Source: Candidatus Poribacteria bacterium
Lineage (GTDB): Bacteria > Poribacteria > DTPJ01
DNA length: 12,942 nucleotides
NCBI GenBank assembly: GCA_011334435.1
Contig: DTPJ01000253.1
Coordinates: forward strand, 1-12,942
Direction of reading: 5' to 3'
A model generated the notes under the pieces. That model was not told where the DNA came from, did not search any database, and was given only the letters and a program-made list of their open reading frames with translations. The position numbers and the translations under genes were made by a program. This document shows positions 1 through 7,596 of the stretch, piece by piece. The first letter of the stretch is position 1. The number at the start of each line of letters is the position of its first letter.

Positions 1-458
1 AGGGATTTTGATATTCTTGATTTTATCTTGGAAATGAAACTATCAGAGAAGATTTCCTTATCTTTTTCGCCATATTCAACAATTAATTCACTGCCGATAG
101 TTTCAAACCCATTTTCTATTGATTTTGCAATTAAATCAACGTAACTATCAGAACCTCGCATTTGCTCTAATTTATGCTCTACATCTGCAAACAGCTTTGA
201 AACTAATTCTTCCTTTTTCTCAAGTAGAATTCTTCTCGCTTCCATCTCTGCGGAAGAGGATATTTTCTTTTTCTCAGTTTCTATAAGAGGTTGCAGTTTA
301 GCCCTTTCTTGCTCTCGGATCGCTTTTGCATCTTCTCTTGCGTATTCAAGGTCTCTTTCTGCTATTCTCTGTTCCCTTTCAACAATTGTTGAAGCCTGTT
401 CCTTCGCTTGTCTAAGGATTTCATTTCGGAGAGTTTCTATGTTTCCAACCCCGCCCAT
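1..458 (-). CDS. atpE: V/A-type ATP synthase/ATPase subunit E, 3'-truncated by the window edge
   Basis: Subunit E pairs with subunit H(G) as the peripheral stalk that holds the catalytic A3B3 head of a V/A-type ATPase against the membrane stator. My own translation from the ATG at 456-458 gives 152 residues open to the left edge. It starts MGGVGNIETLRNEILRQAKE, followed by a long, strongly charged heptad-like helix to about residue 95. A more globular part then begins (SDSYVDLIAKSIENG, ELIVEYGEKD), which fits the C-terminal domain of the family. A GAGGG Shine-Dalgarno at 466-470, 7 bases before the ATG, supports this start. The F gene ends 27 bases upstream. The family is usually about 190-210 residues long, so only the last 40-60 should be missing. 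Position in the operon supports the name; the stalk role comes from the family. Confidence 0.88.
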   Translation of the reverse strand, partial: MGGVGNIETLRNEILRQAKEQASTIVEREQRIAERDLEYAREDAKAIREQERAKLQPLIETEKKKISSSAEMEARRILLEKKEELVSKLFADVEHKLEQMRGSDSYVDLIAKSIENGFETIGSELIVEYGEKDKEIFSDSFISKIKSRISKS

Positions 459-485
459 TTTTGCACCCTCTATTTCTTTATGCTT

Positions 486-791
486 TTAAACTCTGATACC
501 AATAAGCCTTTGGACTACTTCCATTGTGGACTCTCTTCCTTCCATCGGTCCGAGACGGTCAGGAATTTCAAGCACAACAGGAGTGGTCATTTCTAATTTT
601 GCTGAGTCCACCAACGATCTTATTCCTGATGCTGCTCGCTGTGTTATAAGTATGATGCCAATTTCTGGATCGCTAAGTGCCTTGTTTATTGCTTCACTGG
701 CATCTTGTGAGCTATGGACAATAGTCCCTTGGATACCTACTAATCTATATCCAAGAACCGTATATTCATCGCCAATAACAAAAATTTTCAT
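486..791 (-). CDS. atpF: V/A-type ATPase subunit F (central stalk)
   Basis: This 101-residue protein has the small Rossmann-like (CheY-like) fold of subunit F, which binds the rotor subunit D and sits in the central shaft. Visible family marks are the start MKIFVIGDEYTVLGYRLVGI, the beta strand IGIILITQRAA near residues 44-54, and TTPVVLEIPDR near 69-79, matching the usual PVVLEIPS segment. Length is normal for the family. The ATG at 789-791 follows K after 48 bases. No convincing Shine-Dalgarno precedes it: the bases just upstream are TAGATTTTGAT and an in-frame TAA lies further up, so this ATG is still the best start. The gene lies between K and E, not directly before A as in the commoner operon order. 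Confidence 0.93.
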   Translation of the reverse strand: MKIFVIGDEYTVLGYRLVGIQGTIVHSSQDASEAINKALSDPEIGIILITQRAASGIRSLVDSAKLEMTTPVVLEIPDRLGPMEGRESTMEVVQRLIGIRV

Positions 792-839
792 ATCAAAATC
801 TACGATTAATGTTAAAGATAATTAATTTGTTAAGAGATT

Positions 840-1235
840 TTAGAGTTTACCAAGGATCATTATACTGATAATAAGACCATATATAGCGATACCTTCGGCT
901 AACCCGACAAAGATAATTGACCTACCCATAACTTCGGGGCGTTCGGCAACTGCACCCATAGCAGCAGAACCGACCATTGCAACTGCGATACCTGCTGCAA
1001 TAGCAGAGAGACCCGTAGATAACGCTGCTGCCAAGAGTCCCATACCCATCGACGACTTCTCTGTGGTAGCAGATGCACCATGAGTTTCGCCAGTTGTTTC
1101 CTGTGCAAAGGCTTTGTTCAGTCCTATATCAATATCTACCCATAGAAGCGTTGCAAGTCCTATTGTTATTGAGATCGCCAAAAGAGCAAAATTGCTCATC
1201 TTGATCCATTTTATCATTGAACCTAATTTAATCAT
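840..1235 (-). CDS. atpK: V/A-type ATPase proteolipid subunit K (c-ring), with N-terminal signal peptide
   Basis: This is the membrane c-ring subunit that carries ions through the rotor. At 131 residues it holds one helical hairpin: TM1 about 65-90 and TM2 about 104-128, joined by the polar loop AERPE at 97-101. Glu114 in LAEGIAIYG is the ion-binding carboxylate. Before the hairpin lies a hydrophobic stretch (about 14-33) ending in AFA-QE near 44/45, which looks like a cleavable signal peptide, then a polar linker rich in T, S and E. TM1 has Val or Ala where sodium-type c subunits carry Gln, and Gly follows Glu114 where they carry Ser or Thr, so protons are the likelier ion (inference). The ATG at 1233-1235 is backed by GGGAGG at 1246-1251 and AAGG at 1241-1244. 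The single hairpin contrasts with four-helix K subunits such as Enterococcus NtpK. Confidence 0.93.
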   Translation of the reverse strand: MIKLGSMIKWIKMSNFALLAISITIGLATLLWVDIDIGLNKAFAQETTGETHGASATTEKSSMGMGLLAAALSTGLSAIAAGIAVAMVGSAAMGAVAERPEVMGRSIIFVGLAEGIAIYGLIISIMILGKL

Positions 1236-1255
1236 TATGACCTTTCCTCCCTCAA

Positions 1256-3238
1256 TCAGGTTATTTTTAATGGTTTGTATTCTATGCCTTCGCCAGCAAA
1301 GAACTTTGAGAAAAATTCGTAGTATTCAAGCCTCATACACTGAATCCCTACAATTAAACCCTCAAGCATTATGACAAATATATTTGACGCGATGTCACTT
1401 GGCAAAGACAAAAAGAGACTCTGTCCTTTCGTCAGTGAATATGCTGCCATCATTAAGCCTGCATGACTTAAATCAAATGCAGCCACACGGATATATGAAA
1501 GCGTATTAGCAAGATAAGCCAAAGCAACTTCATATATCTGAAAGCCTGATTCAATTAAACTCTCGCCATGTTCCTCTTCTTGTCCATGGTGCGATTGTTT
1601 ATCTTTGCTTATCAGCTTTGATATTGGTTGCTTAAACATTATAGGAAGCAAAAGCAAGACTATTATAAGAACTTTGTCCCATGAAAATTGACTTTTGCTA
1701 ATATACAGATAGATAATCAACCAATAAGCAATGATGCTTGATACCCCCCATTGCCCGAAAAATGCCTCTTTTAAGTTTCTGCTCCTGAAATGTTGTGCTA
1801 TGCTCAGCAATACTCCAAGACTTATCATACCGATTCCAAAATATACGCCAACAGATAACATCCGATTAACTTGGGTTGGCTCCATATGTTCAAGTGAGAA
1901 CCAAAGAGGAGTAAGTATTCCCTCTTTTCCAAATAGATTGCCAAACAATAGTCCAGTGATTATTGATGCAGCACCACAGCAAGAGAGAAATGCAAACATC
2001 CTTCGCAAAGGCTTTAGTTGAGGCAATGGATAAACTGATGCCAATAAGCCTATAAGAAATAAAACGCTACCATGCCCTACATCGGCAAACATAATGCCAA
2101 ACATCGCCATAAAGGACAATGACACAAAGACTGTCGGGTCTATTGCAGAATATCTCGGAATATCAAATGTCGTTATTAGTCCTGTAAAAGGTCTTAAGAA
2201 AAACGGATGCACAAACTTTGTCGGGACTTTTGGGCGATAATGTTCTGACTCTTGGGCGGTAATAGCTTCGGTAGCGTTCATCAAAACACTGTGCGAATCC
2301 ATTTTTTCTAATTCTTTTTTCAGCTTGCCAACTTCTTTATAAGGCACCCAGCCACATATAAAATAAGACCTTTCGGTTTTTCCAAACCTTTCCATAGATT
2401 CCGCAACATTTTGATTTACAATGATTTCAGTTCGTAATTCCAATAATCTTTTACGCCACGTTCGTCGCAGGTTTTGAATCTCTCCTCTAAGTTCCGCTAT
2501 ATCCTCTCGCTTTGACCATATCTCATATTCAATCTTATCAAGGATCTCAGGGATACTACCTTGATAATCTTGTGGTATGTCTATCTTAGAAAAATAAGCA
2601 CCTTCAAGAGCATTTACTATAATATCTTTATCAGTCATAAGAGAAAATACCAATATCTGCTGTCTGTTTCCGACAGTCTCCCCCTGTAAAACAACGCAGG
2701 GAATTCTTTCTAAGCTATCAATCAATCTTCTAAAATGTTCAAATTCCACAGGAATATCGCCAAATGCGAAATAAAGAAACCGCATATTCAGCAGGTCTTC
2801 TAAGTTTATACCATGGACTTCAAGGGAATGAAGTTGCTTTGAGTCTTTCTCTAATTTATTCATCTCTGATTGCAATTGAGCAATACGTTGAATAATAGGA
2901 TTTATTTCACTCTCTATCTCCGTTAGTTCATTTTCCACTTTGCTGGCAACTTGGAAGGGATCAATTTCTATTTCACTTTGGCTTTTGCTTAATGTAGGCA
3001 AATATTTTGTGTCAATTCCCATTTCGGAAAGCAAATTATTTATTCTTACATTAATTTCGGACAGCTTATCCTTTAATGGTTGAATATCTACATCCTTTAA
3101 TAACCCATCATTTATAGGGAGGTCTTTTTTATCAACTATGTGCATTATGCCGAGTTTTGTGACGCAATCCAATACCTGCGTTAGGTTACTGTCTAACGTG
3201 GAAATATTTACAAAACTCATTTTTTCAGGAGTAAACAT
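1256..3238 (-). CDS. atpI: V/A-type ATPase subunit I (membrane stator, a-like)
   Basis: Subunit I forms the stator half-channels next to the c-ring and anchors the peripheral stalks. The 660-residue protein has the usual two-part layout: a soluble coiled-coil-rich arm to about residue 345 and a membrane part after it with several hydrophobic helices. Diagnostic segments are GWVPY (296-300), TTFDIPRYSAIDPT (366-379), FADVGHG (384-390) and SYIRVAAFDLSHAG (581-594), where Arg584 is the candidate for the essential arginine facing the K-subunit glutamate. Glu626 and Gln633 lie in the last membrane helix. A His/Glu-rich cytoplasmic loop (HHGQEEEHGE, 560-569) is notable. Length is normal. The ATG at 3236-3238 lies 37 bases after C; an AGGA 11 bases before it is a weak Shine-Dalgarno, and Met7 is an alternative start. 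The stop is 20 bases before K. Confidence 0.95.
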   Translation of the reverse strand: MFTPEKMSFVNISTLDSNLTQVLDCVTKLGIMHIVDKKDLPINDGLLKDVDIQPLKDKLSEINVRINNLLSEMGIDTKYLPTLSKSQSEIEIDPFQVASKVENELTEIESEINPIIQRIAQLQSEMNKLEKDSKQLHSLEVHGINLEDLLNMRFLYFAFGDIPVEFEHFRRLIDSLERIPCVVLQGETVGNRQQILVFSLMTDKDIIVNALEGAYFSKIDIPQDYQGSIPEILDKIEYEIWSKREDIAELRGEIQNLRRTWRKRLLELRTEIIVNQNVAESMERFGKTERSYFICGWVPYKEVGKLKKELEKMDSHSVLMNATEAITAQESEHYRPKVPTKFVHPFFLRPFTGLITTFDIPRYSAIDPTVFVSLSFMAMFGIMFADVGHGSVLFLIGLLASVYPLPQLKPLRRMFAFLSCCGAASIITGLLFGNLFGKEGILTPLWFSLEHMEPTQVNRMLSVGVYFGIGMISLGVLLSIAQHFRSRNLKEAFFGQWGVSSIIAYWLIIYLYISKSQFSWDKVLIIVLLLLPIMFKQPISKLISKDKQSHHGQEEEHGESLIESGFQIYEVALAYLANTLSYIRVAAFDLSHAGLMMAAYSLTKGQSLFLSLPSDIASNIFVIMLEGLIVGIQCMRLEYYEFFSKFFAGEGIEYKPLKIT

Positions 3239-3275
3239 ATCTCCGCTTATCCTATCAAATCAATTTAGTCAATTG

Positions 3276-4316
3276 CTAATGCAAAGTGATCAGATATTTT
3301 CTGATCTGATCCTGAGGCAATCCTAAACTTTTACCGTTGAAGATAGCCATTATATCCCTAATTTCCATCTCTTTCATAATAAAAAAGCCTAAAAATGAGG
3401 CTATGTGGAGAGGAAATCCCTGCAATGCTTTTGAGCTTTGATTATAAAGAAACCTTAGTAATGTTATTTCAGCACCTAAATCTGCATTGTCATTTATCGG
3501 TTCTGACAAGTCTAAAACACGATCATAAGGACGGATATGATGATCTTTAATTGAATCCAAAATATCACCACTTGCTATAATCCTCCAAAAGACCTGCCTT
3601 TGAATTTTCCATCCATTTGGCAATATATATTGATATATCTGTTCAGGCGATAATTTGTGATATTCCTTAAATCTGACCATCCAAGTTAAATTGATTATGT
3701 CATAATCTATGCCTAAAAGTTTTCCCGCTATTATCTTATCAACAATCCCAAGTGAATTAAAATCGCTTTGCAATCTGGAATAGTAATCTAAATCTAATGC
3801 GATCTCCAAAGGCAGGGAACTCTTTTCTGCTTCATATTGTTGATAACCTATTTCAATGGGACGGAAATAAGGGGTATTTTCCATTACCCTTAAAAGCTCT
3901 CCCATATTCCTCGCTTCCAGGGCTTTCTCTATCGGTATCTTATGATACTTCCCAAGAGAGAATATAAACGGGGCAGATTTTTCTGTTGATAAGTTTTGAT
4001 TAATAAGTGATCTGATAATTGCTTTCAAGTTGAGTAGATCAAATTTTTCTAATAAGGTAGTTACGAAACGGGCAGGTCTGCCTCTAAGGAAGGTCAATAT
4101 TTTTATATAATTTAGGATAAGGTTTTGTTTAAGACCATGTTCAATTTCACGAGACGTGGACAGATTTTGAACTTGTTCCCAATAGTCTGTTTGACTTAAT
4201 AAGGACATTACAGATTGAACATCTGGCGATTGTAGTAAAGATTCTATTTGTGCCTGTCCAAGAAATTTCCCTTTTAAGGCGCGCATTCTTGCATAAGGTG
4301 CTGAATATGTAATCAT
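3276..4316 (-). CDS. atpC: V/A-type ATPase subunit C (rotor cap, d/AC39 family)
   Basis: Subunit C is the funnel-shaped socket that couples the central shaft (D and F) to the membrane c-ring. The 346-residue product has no membrane segment, is mostly helical, and opens with the typical MITYSAPYARMRALKGKFLG, followed by repeated three-part helical bundles (for example LKAIIRSLINQ near residues 94-104 and LGIDYDIINLTWMVRFKEYH near 203-222, the latter a recognisable family segment). Length matches the usual 325-360. The ATG at 4314-4316 is 9 bases after the H stop, so the two are probably translationally coupled; the Shine-Dalgarno is weak (TAAGA). In most V/A operons C lies between E and F, whereas here it sits between H and I. 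Assigned by overall sequence character and context. Confidence 0.9.
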   Translation of the reverse strand: MITYSAPYARMRALKGKFLGQAQIESLLQSPDVQSVMSLLSQTDYWEQVQNLSTSREIEHGLKQNLILNYIKILTFLRGRPARFVTTLLEKFDLLNLKAIIRSLINQNLSTEKSAPFIFSLGKYHKIPIEKALEARNMGELLRVMENTPYFRPIEIGYQQYEAEKSSLPLEIALDLDYYSRLQSDFNSLGIVDKIIAGKLLGIDYDIINLTWMVRFKEYHKLSPEQIYQYILPNGWKIQRQVFWRIIASGDILDSIKDHHIRPYDRVLDLSEPINDNADLGAEITLLRFLYNQSSKALQGFPLHIASFLGFFIMKEMEIRDIMAIFNGKSLGLPQDQIRKYLITLH

Positions 4317-4325
4317 AGTCTTAAT

Positions 4326-4658
4326 TTATAATGGTTTGTTTGAGATTATATGATCAATAACGAAGTTGACAGCTTTTTCATAATTTCGCTGATACAATTC
4401 TTCCCAATGTTGAGCTTGTTTTTTGGCGTCATCTAATATATCATTCCGAATTTGGGCAGACAGAGTTCTGACATCATTCAGAATTCTTTGAATCTCCTGC
4501 TCTTCTTGTGCTTTAGCATCTTCTAAAATTCTTTGAGCTTCTTTTCTTGTCTGATCCCGAAGTTTTCTTGCCTCATTTTCAGCCTTTTCTACAATACTTC
4601 GGGCTTCAGCTTCGGCTTCCAGAAGAGCGGTCAATGTTTCTTCCAGCCTTTTCTCCAT
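4326..4658 (-). CDS. atpH: V/A-type ATPase peripheral-stalk subunit H (G-like)
   Basis: The 110 residues form nearly one long charged helix (EAEAEARSIVEKAENEARKL, then LRDQTRKEAQRILEDAKAQE), as expected for the stalk subunit that coils with subunit E. No membrane segment or catalytic motif is present. Length is normal for subunit H/G (about 100-110). The ATG at 4656-4658 has a purine-rich stretch with GGAAGAAG upstream and lies inside the preceding small membrane-protein gene, overlapping it by 53 bases in another frame. The overlap suggests coupled translation of the two. Any long coiled coil could mimic this family, but the position just before C, I and K makes the call firm. Confidence 0.88.
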   Translation of the reverse strand: MEKRLEETLTALLEAEAEARSIVEKAENEARKLRDQTRKEAQRILEDAKAQEEQEIQRILNDVRTLSAQIRNDILDDAKKQAQHWEELYQRNYEKAVNFVIDHIISNKPL

Positions 4659-4800
4659 CTTTATCTTCTTCCTTTTCCCTTTGCTTTCGCACTTGCTTTA
4701 CCCTACGCACTTCGTAGTATATAAGATATATTAATCCAATAGCTATAAGTACTCTAATGATGATGAAAATCACCAATACCACTTGCGCGTAGGTATCCAT
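4606..4800 (-). CDS. Small one-pass membrane protein opening the ATPase operon, function unknown
   Basis: I do not recognise this gene. It encodes 64 residues: a short N-terminus (MDTYAQ), one hydrophobic helix from about 7 to 29 (VVLVIFIIIRVLIAIGLIYL and following residues), then a strongly basic-acidic tail (RRVKQVRKQREKEEDKDGEK) likely to be cytoplasmic by the positive-inside rule. The ATG at 4798-4800 was chosen because a strong AAGGAG at 4808-4813 sits 7 bases upstream; a longer reading from 4851 would overlap the helicase gene. Its last 53 bases overlap the start of subunit H, and it begins 19 bases after the helicase stop. Position suggests a membrane accessory or assembly protein for the ATPase, loosely comparable to AtpI/AtpZ of F-type operons; that is inference only. 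Confidence 0.7.
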   Translation of the reverse strand: MDTYAQVVLVIFIIIRVLIAIGLIYLIYYEVRRVKQVRKQREKEEDKDGEKAGRNIDRSSGSRS

Positions 4801-4807
4801 TTTTAGA

Positions 4808-4813
4808 CTCCTT
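4808..4813 (-). promoter_or_regulatory. Shine-Dalgarno AAGGAG that fixes the start of the small membrane protein
   Basis: Read on the minus strand this is AAGGAG, 7 bases before the ATG at 4798-4800. It is among the best ribosome sites in the window and supports the 64-residue reading over the longer one from 4851. Confidence 0.8.
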
Positions 4814-4819
4814 TTCGGA

Positions 4820-7165
4820 TCATATAGTTCTAAGCTGCTTTTCAGCATCAACTACATCGCGGTTTATCCGGGAGATACAATCGTTGATCTTATAATATAA
4901 TGAATCATCTATTGAAACAACCCTTTTTATCTGTCTGAGTAAATCACTTGCTAATCTAAAATATCTAACCAAATCACCAGGAGGAGCATCTGTATAATTC
5001 TCTAATTCCTCAAAACTACAACCTCTACTCCATTCATATACAGCAAGACTAAGTTTTGTGTCAAGCTCTTTAATAGTGGGAACAATTCCCATTTCGCTTT
5101 CTTTACTGATTATTTTTCTTAACTTATGGACAGGATCAGAAATTATGGGACTGATAACGCTTTTCTCCATCATTTTATACCAACAGTCCCGTTTTGATTC
5201 AAATACTATCGCTGTTACAAGGACGTTTATCCAATCTTGATCAAGACGATGAAAGTATCCATCAAAAAATAACTCTGTTACCTGAATCTCATATCCATAT
5301 ATTTGAGATGCTATTCTCCCCCTCGGCAATAATTCTTTATGATCTATATAACCGATTTCTCTCAATAAGTCAAGTCTATTTTTTATCTGATTTCTCTGAT
5401 AATTTTCAATATATTCTTTTTCTTGGGAAAGTTGGCGAATCCGATCGTCAAGATCAGCTAATTTATTTGTCGCTTGAAGGCATTTTTTTAGGTTTATACA
5501 TTTATGGCATTTGACGGACTTCATCATCGCCATTATTTTTGATGCACTTTTGCTAATTTTTAGTAGTTTTCTTCTTTTCTTTTTATTATTTCTGCCGTAT
5601 CTTTTTTCTACATTAAATATTTCCTGCTCTTCTTTCAACCTTTGTTCAAGATTTCTGTATTCCCAAATTCTTTTAGTGTCATCATCGTATATACAACTAA
5701 TGGATTCTAATTCATCTTTTTGACTTTTAATCTTATTCAAAGATTGATTTATATTCCTCAATGTTTTTACACTTTGATAGTTTCCAAGGCTTTTTTCGCA
5801 AACATCGTATATTTTTTCGCCATATTTTTCATACAAATTCAATATACTGCTATAAGAGAGATTGAATTGGCTTTCAATTTTTTCTATTTCACCAGAGACA
5901 ATGTGTTTAATCTCTTGGAATTCATCATATTCAACGTCAACATGAGCATAGACAAAGCCTTTTGTATCTATTCCACGCCTACCAGCACGTCCAGCCATTT
6001 GATGGTATTCTCTCGCTTTCAGATAACGAAACTGCACACCATCATATTTTGCTAAATTGCCAAACACAACTGAACATGCGGGCATATTGATCCCAAGTGC
6101 AAAGGTTTCGGTAGTAAAGAGCAGTTTTATATAGCCAAGCGTAAACAAACGTTCTATAACTTCTTTTAAGGTTGGCAACATCCCTGCGTGATGATATGCT
6201 ACGCCGTGTTCAATCAATTTTCTTAATTCTAATGCACTTGAATCTGTCACTAATCCGAATTTTTCGCACAAACTATCATACTCATCTAATATTATATCAC
6301 TTTCTTCTGGTGATAGAAAGTTCCGATTTATATTTTTCAGTGCGTTTTCTTCGCAACTTTTTCTGCTAAAACTGAAATAAAGGCATGGAAGTTGATTATT
6401 GATCTGGACATGTTCTATGAGATCGACGCCGTCAATTGGAATGATGTTTGGATTGGGCGATTCTAAAAGGGCAACAGTAGTCTCTGTTTGCTGTGCTTGA
6501 CGGTTGCCTCGTGATCTATTTCCTTTCGGGATTATGTAGGCATTTTTCTGCAACTCTTTTAGTTCATCTAACCATCCAAGCCCATATCCATGAAAATAAA
6601 GCTTGTGTTCCAATGGCACAGGACGATGAGTCTCAACAACTATATCTATTTTGCTATGTCTGACGCTTTGCATCCAATTTGCAAACTCGCGTAAGTTCGG
6701 TATTGTGGCGCTAAGACAGACAAAATTTATATGCTGAGGGGCAAATATTATACATTCTTCCCAAACTGTTCCTCGTTCTATATCGTCAATATAATGTATC
6801 TCGTCAAATATGACGTAACGGACATCGTTCAGACGATTAATATCGTCAAAGATGATATTTCTGAGTATCTCAGTTGTCATAATCAAAACAGGGGCATTAT
6901 CGTTTATGACAACATCGCCTGTGATGATGCCTATTTTATCCCCATAATCTCTGCTGAAATCGCGATATTTTTGATTGCTGAGGGCTTTTATTGGGGCGGT
7001 ATAGATGATCTTTTTGCCTGATTGCAGATGTTTTTCCAATGCGTATTCTGCAATGAGTGTTTTTCCTGCACCTGTCGGTGCTGCAACAATGACAGAATGG
7101 TTTTGCTCTATTGAATTTATCGCTTCTTCTTGGAATTTGTCTAATTTATATTGTTTATAAAACAT
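4820..7165 (-). CDS. Ski2/Mtr4/HelY-like superfamily 2 RNA helicase
   Basis: This is an ATP-driven helicase of the Ski2-like group, which unwinds RNA for processing or decay; the target here is unknown. The 781 residues carry all motifs in order: APTGAGKT (29-36, Walker A), APIKAL (57-62), ITGDV (81-85), DEIH (121-124, Walker B), LSATIPN (151-157), YFSFSRKSCE (263-272), YHHAGM (324-329), TTETFALGINMPA (351-363) and QMAGRAGRRG (389-398). A charged helical insert follows (about 470-595) containing Cys553, Cys556 and Cys562, a possible metal site. The C-terminal helical region resembles the DSHCT domain of this group. The ATG at 7163-7165 has an in-frame TAA 9 bases upstream but no close Shine-Dalgarno (a GGAG lies about 18 bases away). 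It lies 26 bases after the HEPN gene and 19 before the ATPase operon. Bacterial relatives include mycobacterial HelY. Confidence 0.92.
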   Translation of the reverse strand: MFYKQYKLDKFQEEAINSIEQNHSVIVAAPTGAGKTLIAEYALEKHLQSGKKIIYTAPIKALSNQKYRDFSRDYGDKIGIITGDVVINDNAPVLIMTTEILRNIIFDDINRLNDVRYVIFDEIHYIDDIERGTVWEECIIFAPQHINFVCLSATIPNLREFANWMQSVRHSKIDIVVETHRPVPLEHKLYFHGYGLGWLDELKELQKNAYIIPKGNRSRGNRQAQQTETTVALLESPNPNIIPIDGVDLIEHVQINNQLPCLYFSFSRKSCEENALKNINRNFLSPEESDIILDEYDSLCEKFGLVTDSSALELRKLIEHGVAYHHAGMLPTLKEVIERLFTLGYIKLLFTTETFALGINMPACSVVFGNLAKYDGVQFRYLKAREYHQMAGRAGRRGIDTKGFVYAHVDVEYDEFQEIKHIVSGEIEKIESQFNLSYSSILNLYEKYGEKIYDVCEKSLGNYQSVKTLRNINQSLNKIKSQKDELESISCIYDDDTKRIWEYRNLEQRLKEEQEIFNVEKRYGRNNKKKRRKLLKISKSASKIMAMMKSVKCHKCINLKKCLQATNKLADLDDRIRQLSQEKEYIENYQRNQIKNRLDLLREIGYIDHKELLPRGRIASQIYGYEIQVTELFFDGYFHRLDQDWINVLVTAIVFESKRDCWYKMMEKSVISPIISDPVHKLRKIISKESEMGIVPTIKELDTKLSLAVYEWSRGCSFEELENYTDAPPGDLVRYFRLASDLLRQIKRVVSIDDSLYYKINDCISRINRDVVDAEKQLRTI

Positions 7166-7191
7166 GAATTATTTTTACTTTTTCTCCATTT

Positions 7192-7596
7192 TCACTGAAT
7201 TTTACTTTTAACTAACTCTATGATGTTTTTAGATAAAATCAATGCCCGTTTTGCTTCCTCAGGATCATCATAATATTCGGCAGGTATATCCCCGGGCAAT
7301 CCATTTGGATATCTTGTCGGAATATAATAATCATCTAACCTTTTAGCATTTTTTATTGAATCAAAATCCTTATCTATCTCACTTGCAAATTTTAACAGAT
7401 CAGATACAGAATGTGTGTATAGATGCTCTTCTTCTTTAAAATATATGTATGCTTTTAAGGCTTTCTCTGCACTCTGTTGACAGAGAAAGAGTGAAAGATA
7501 ATAACGTTCAGCATTCATTAGGAATTCCGCATCTTTGATTTCCTCTTCTGCCTGAGCTAACCATCTAAGCGACTCTTCTTTAATATCAGGTCTCAT
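7192..7596 (-). CDS. HEPN-domain protein, probable toxin or partner of the MNT protein
   Basis: The 134 residues form a helical HEPN domain: WLAQAEEEIKDAEFLMNAER near the start, then FLCQQSAEKALKAYIYF (37-53), THSVSDLL (61-68) and PTRYPNG (93-99), all typical of the HEPN type found next to MNT proteins. In HepT-type toxins HEPN cuts RNA through an R-X4-6-H motif; no Arg followed 4-6 residues later by His exists anywhere here, so ribonuclease activity is not assured. The ATG at 7594-7596 lies inside the 3' end of the MNT gene (11-base overlap) with AGGAAAGG at 7603-7610, 6 bases upstream, so translation is probably coupled. It could be a toxin, an inactive remnant or a nucleotide-binding partner. 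Confidence 0.85.
   Translation of the reverse strand: MRPDIKEESLRWLAQAEEEIKDAEFLMNAERYYLSLFLCQQSAEKALKAYIYFKEEEHLYTHSVSDLLKFASEIDKDFDSIKNAKRLDDYYIPTRYPNGLPGDIPAEYYDDPEEAKRALILSKNIIELVKSKIQ

Noticed and set aside
526..825. Open frame on the plus strand opposite subunit F
   Set aside because: It is a shadow of the well-recognised F gene, with no family resemblance; the same applies to plus-strand frames opposite I, helicase, serA and thrS.
4801..4851. Longer reading of the small membrane protein starting at 4851 (81 residues)
   Set aside because: It would overlap the end of the helicase gene and has no ribosome site, while the ATG at 4800 has AAGGAG at the right distance and begins just before the membrane helix.
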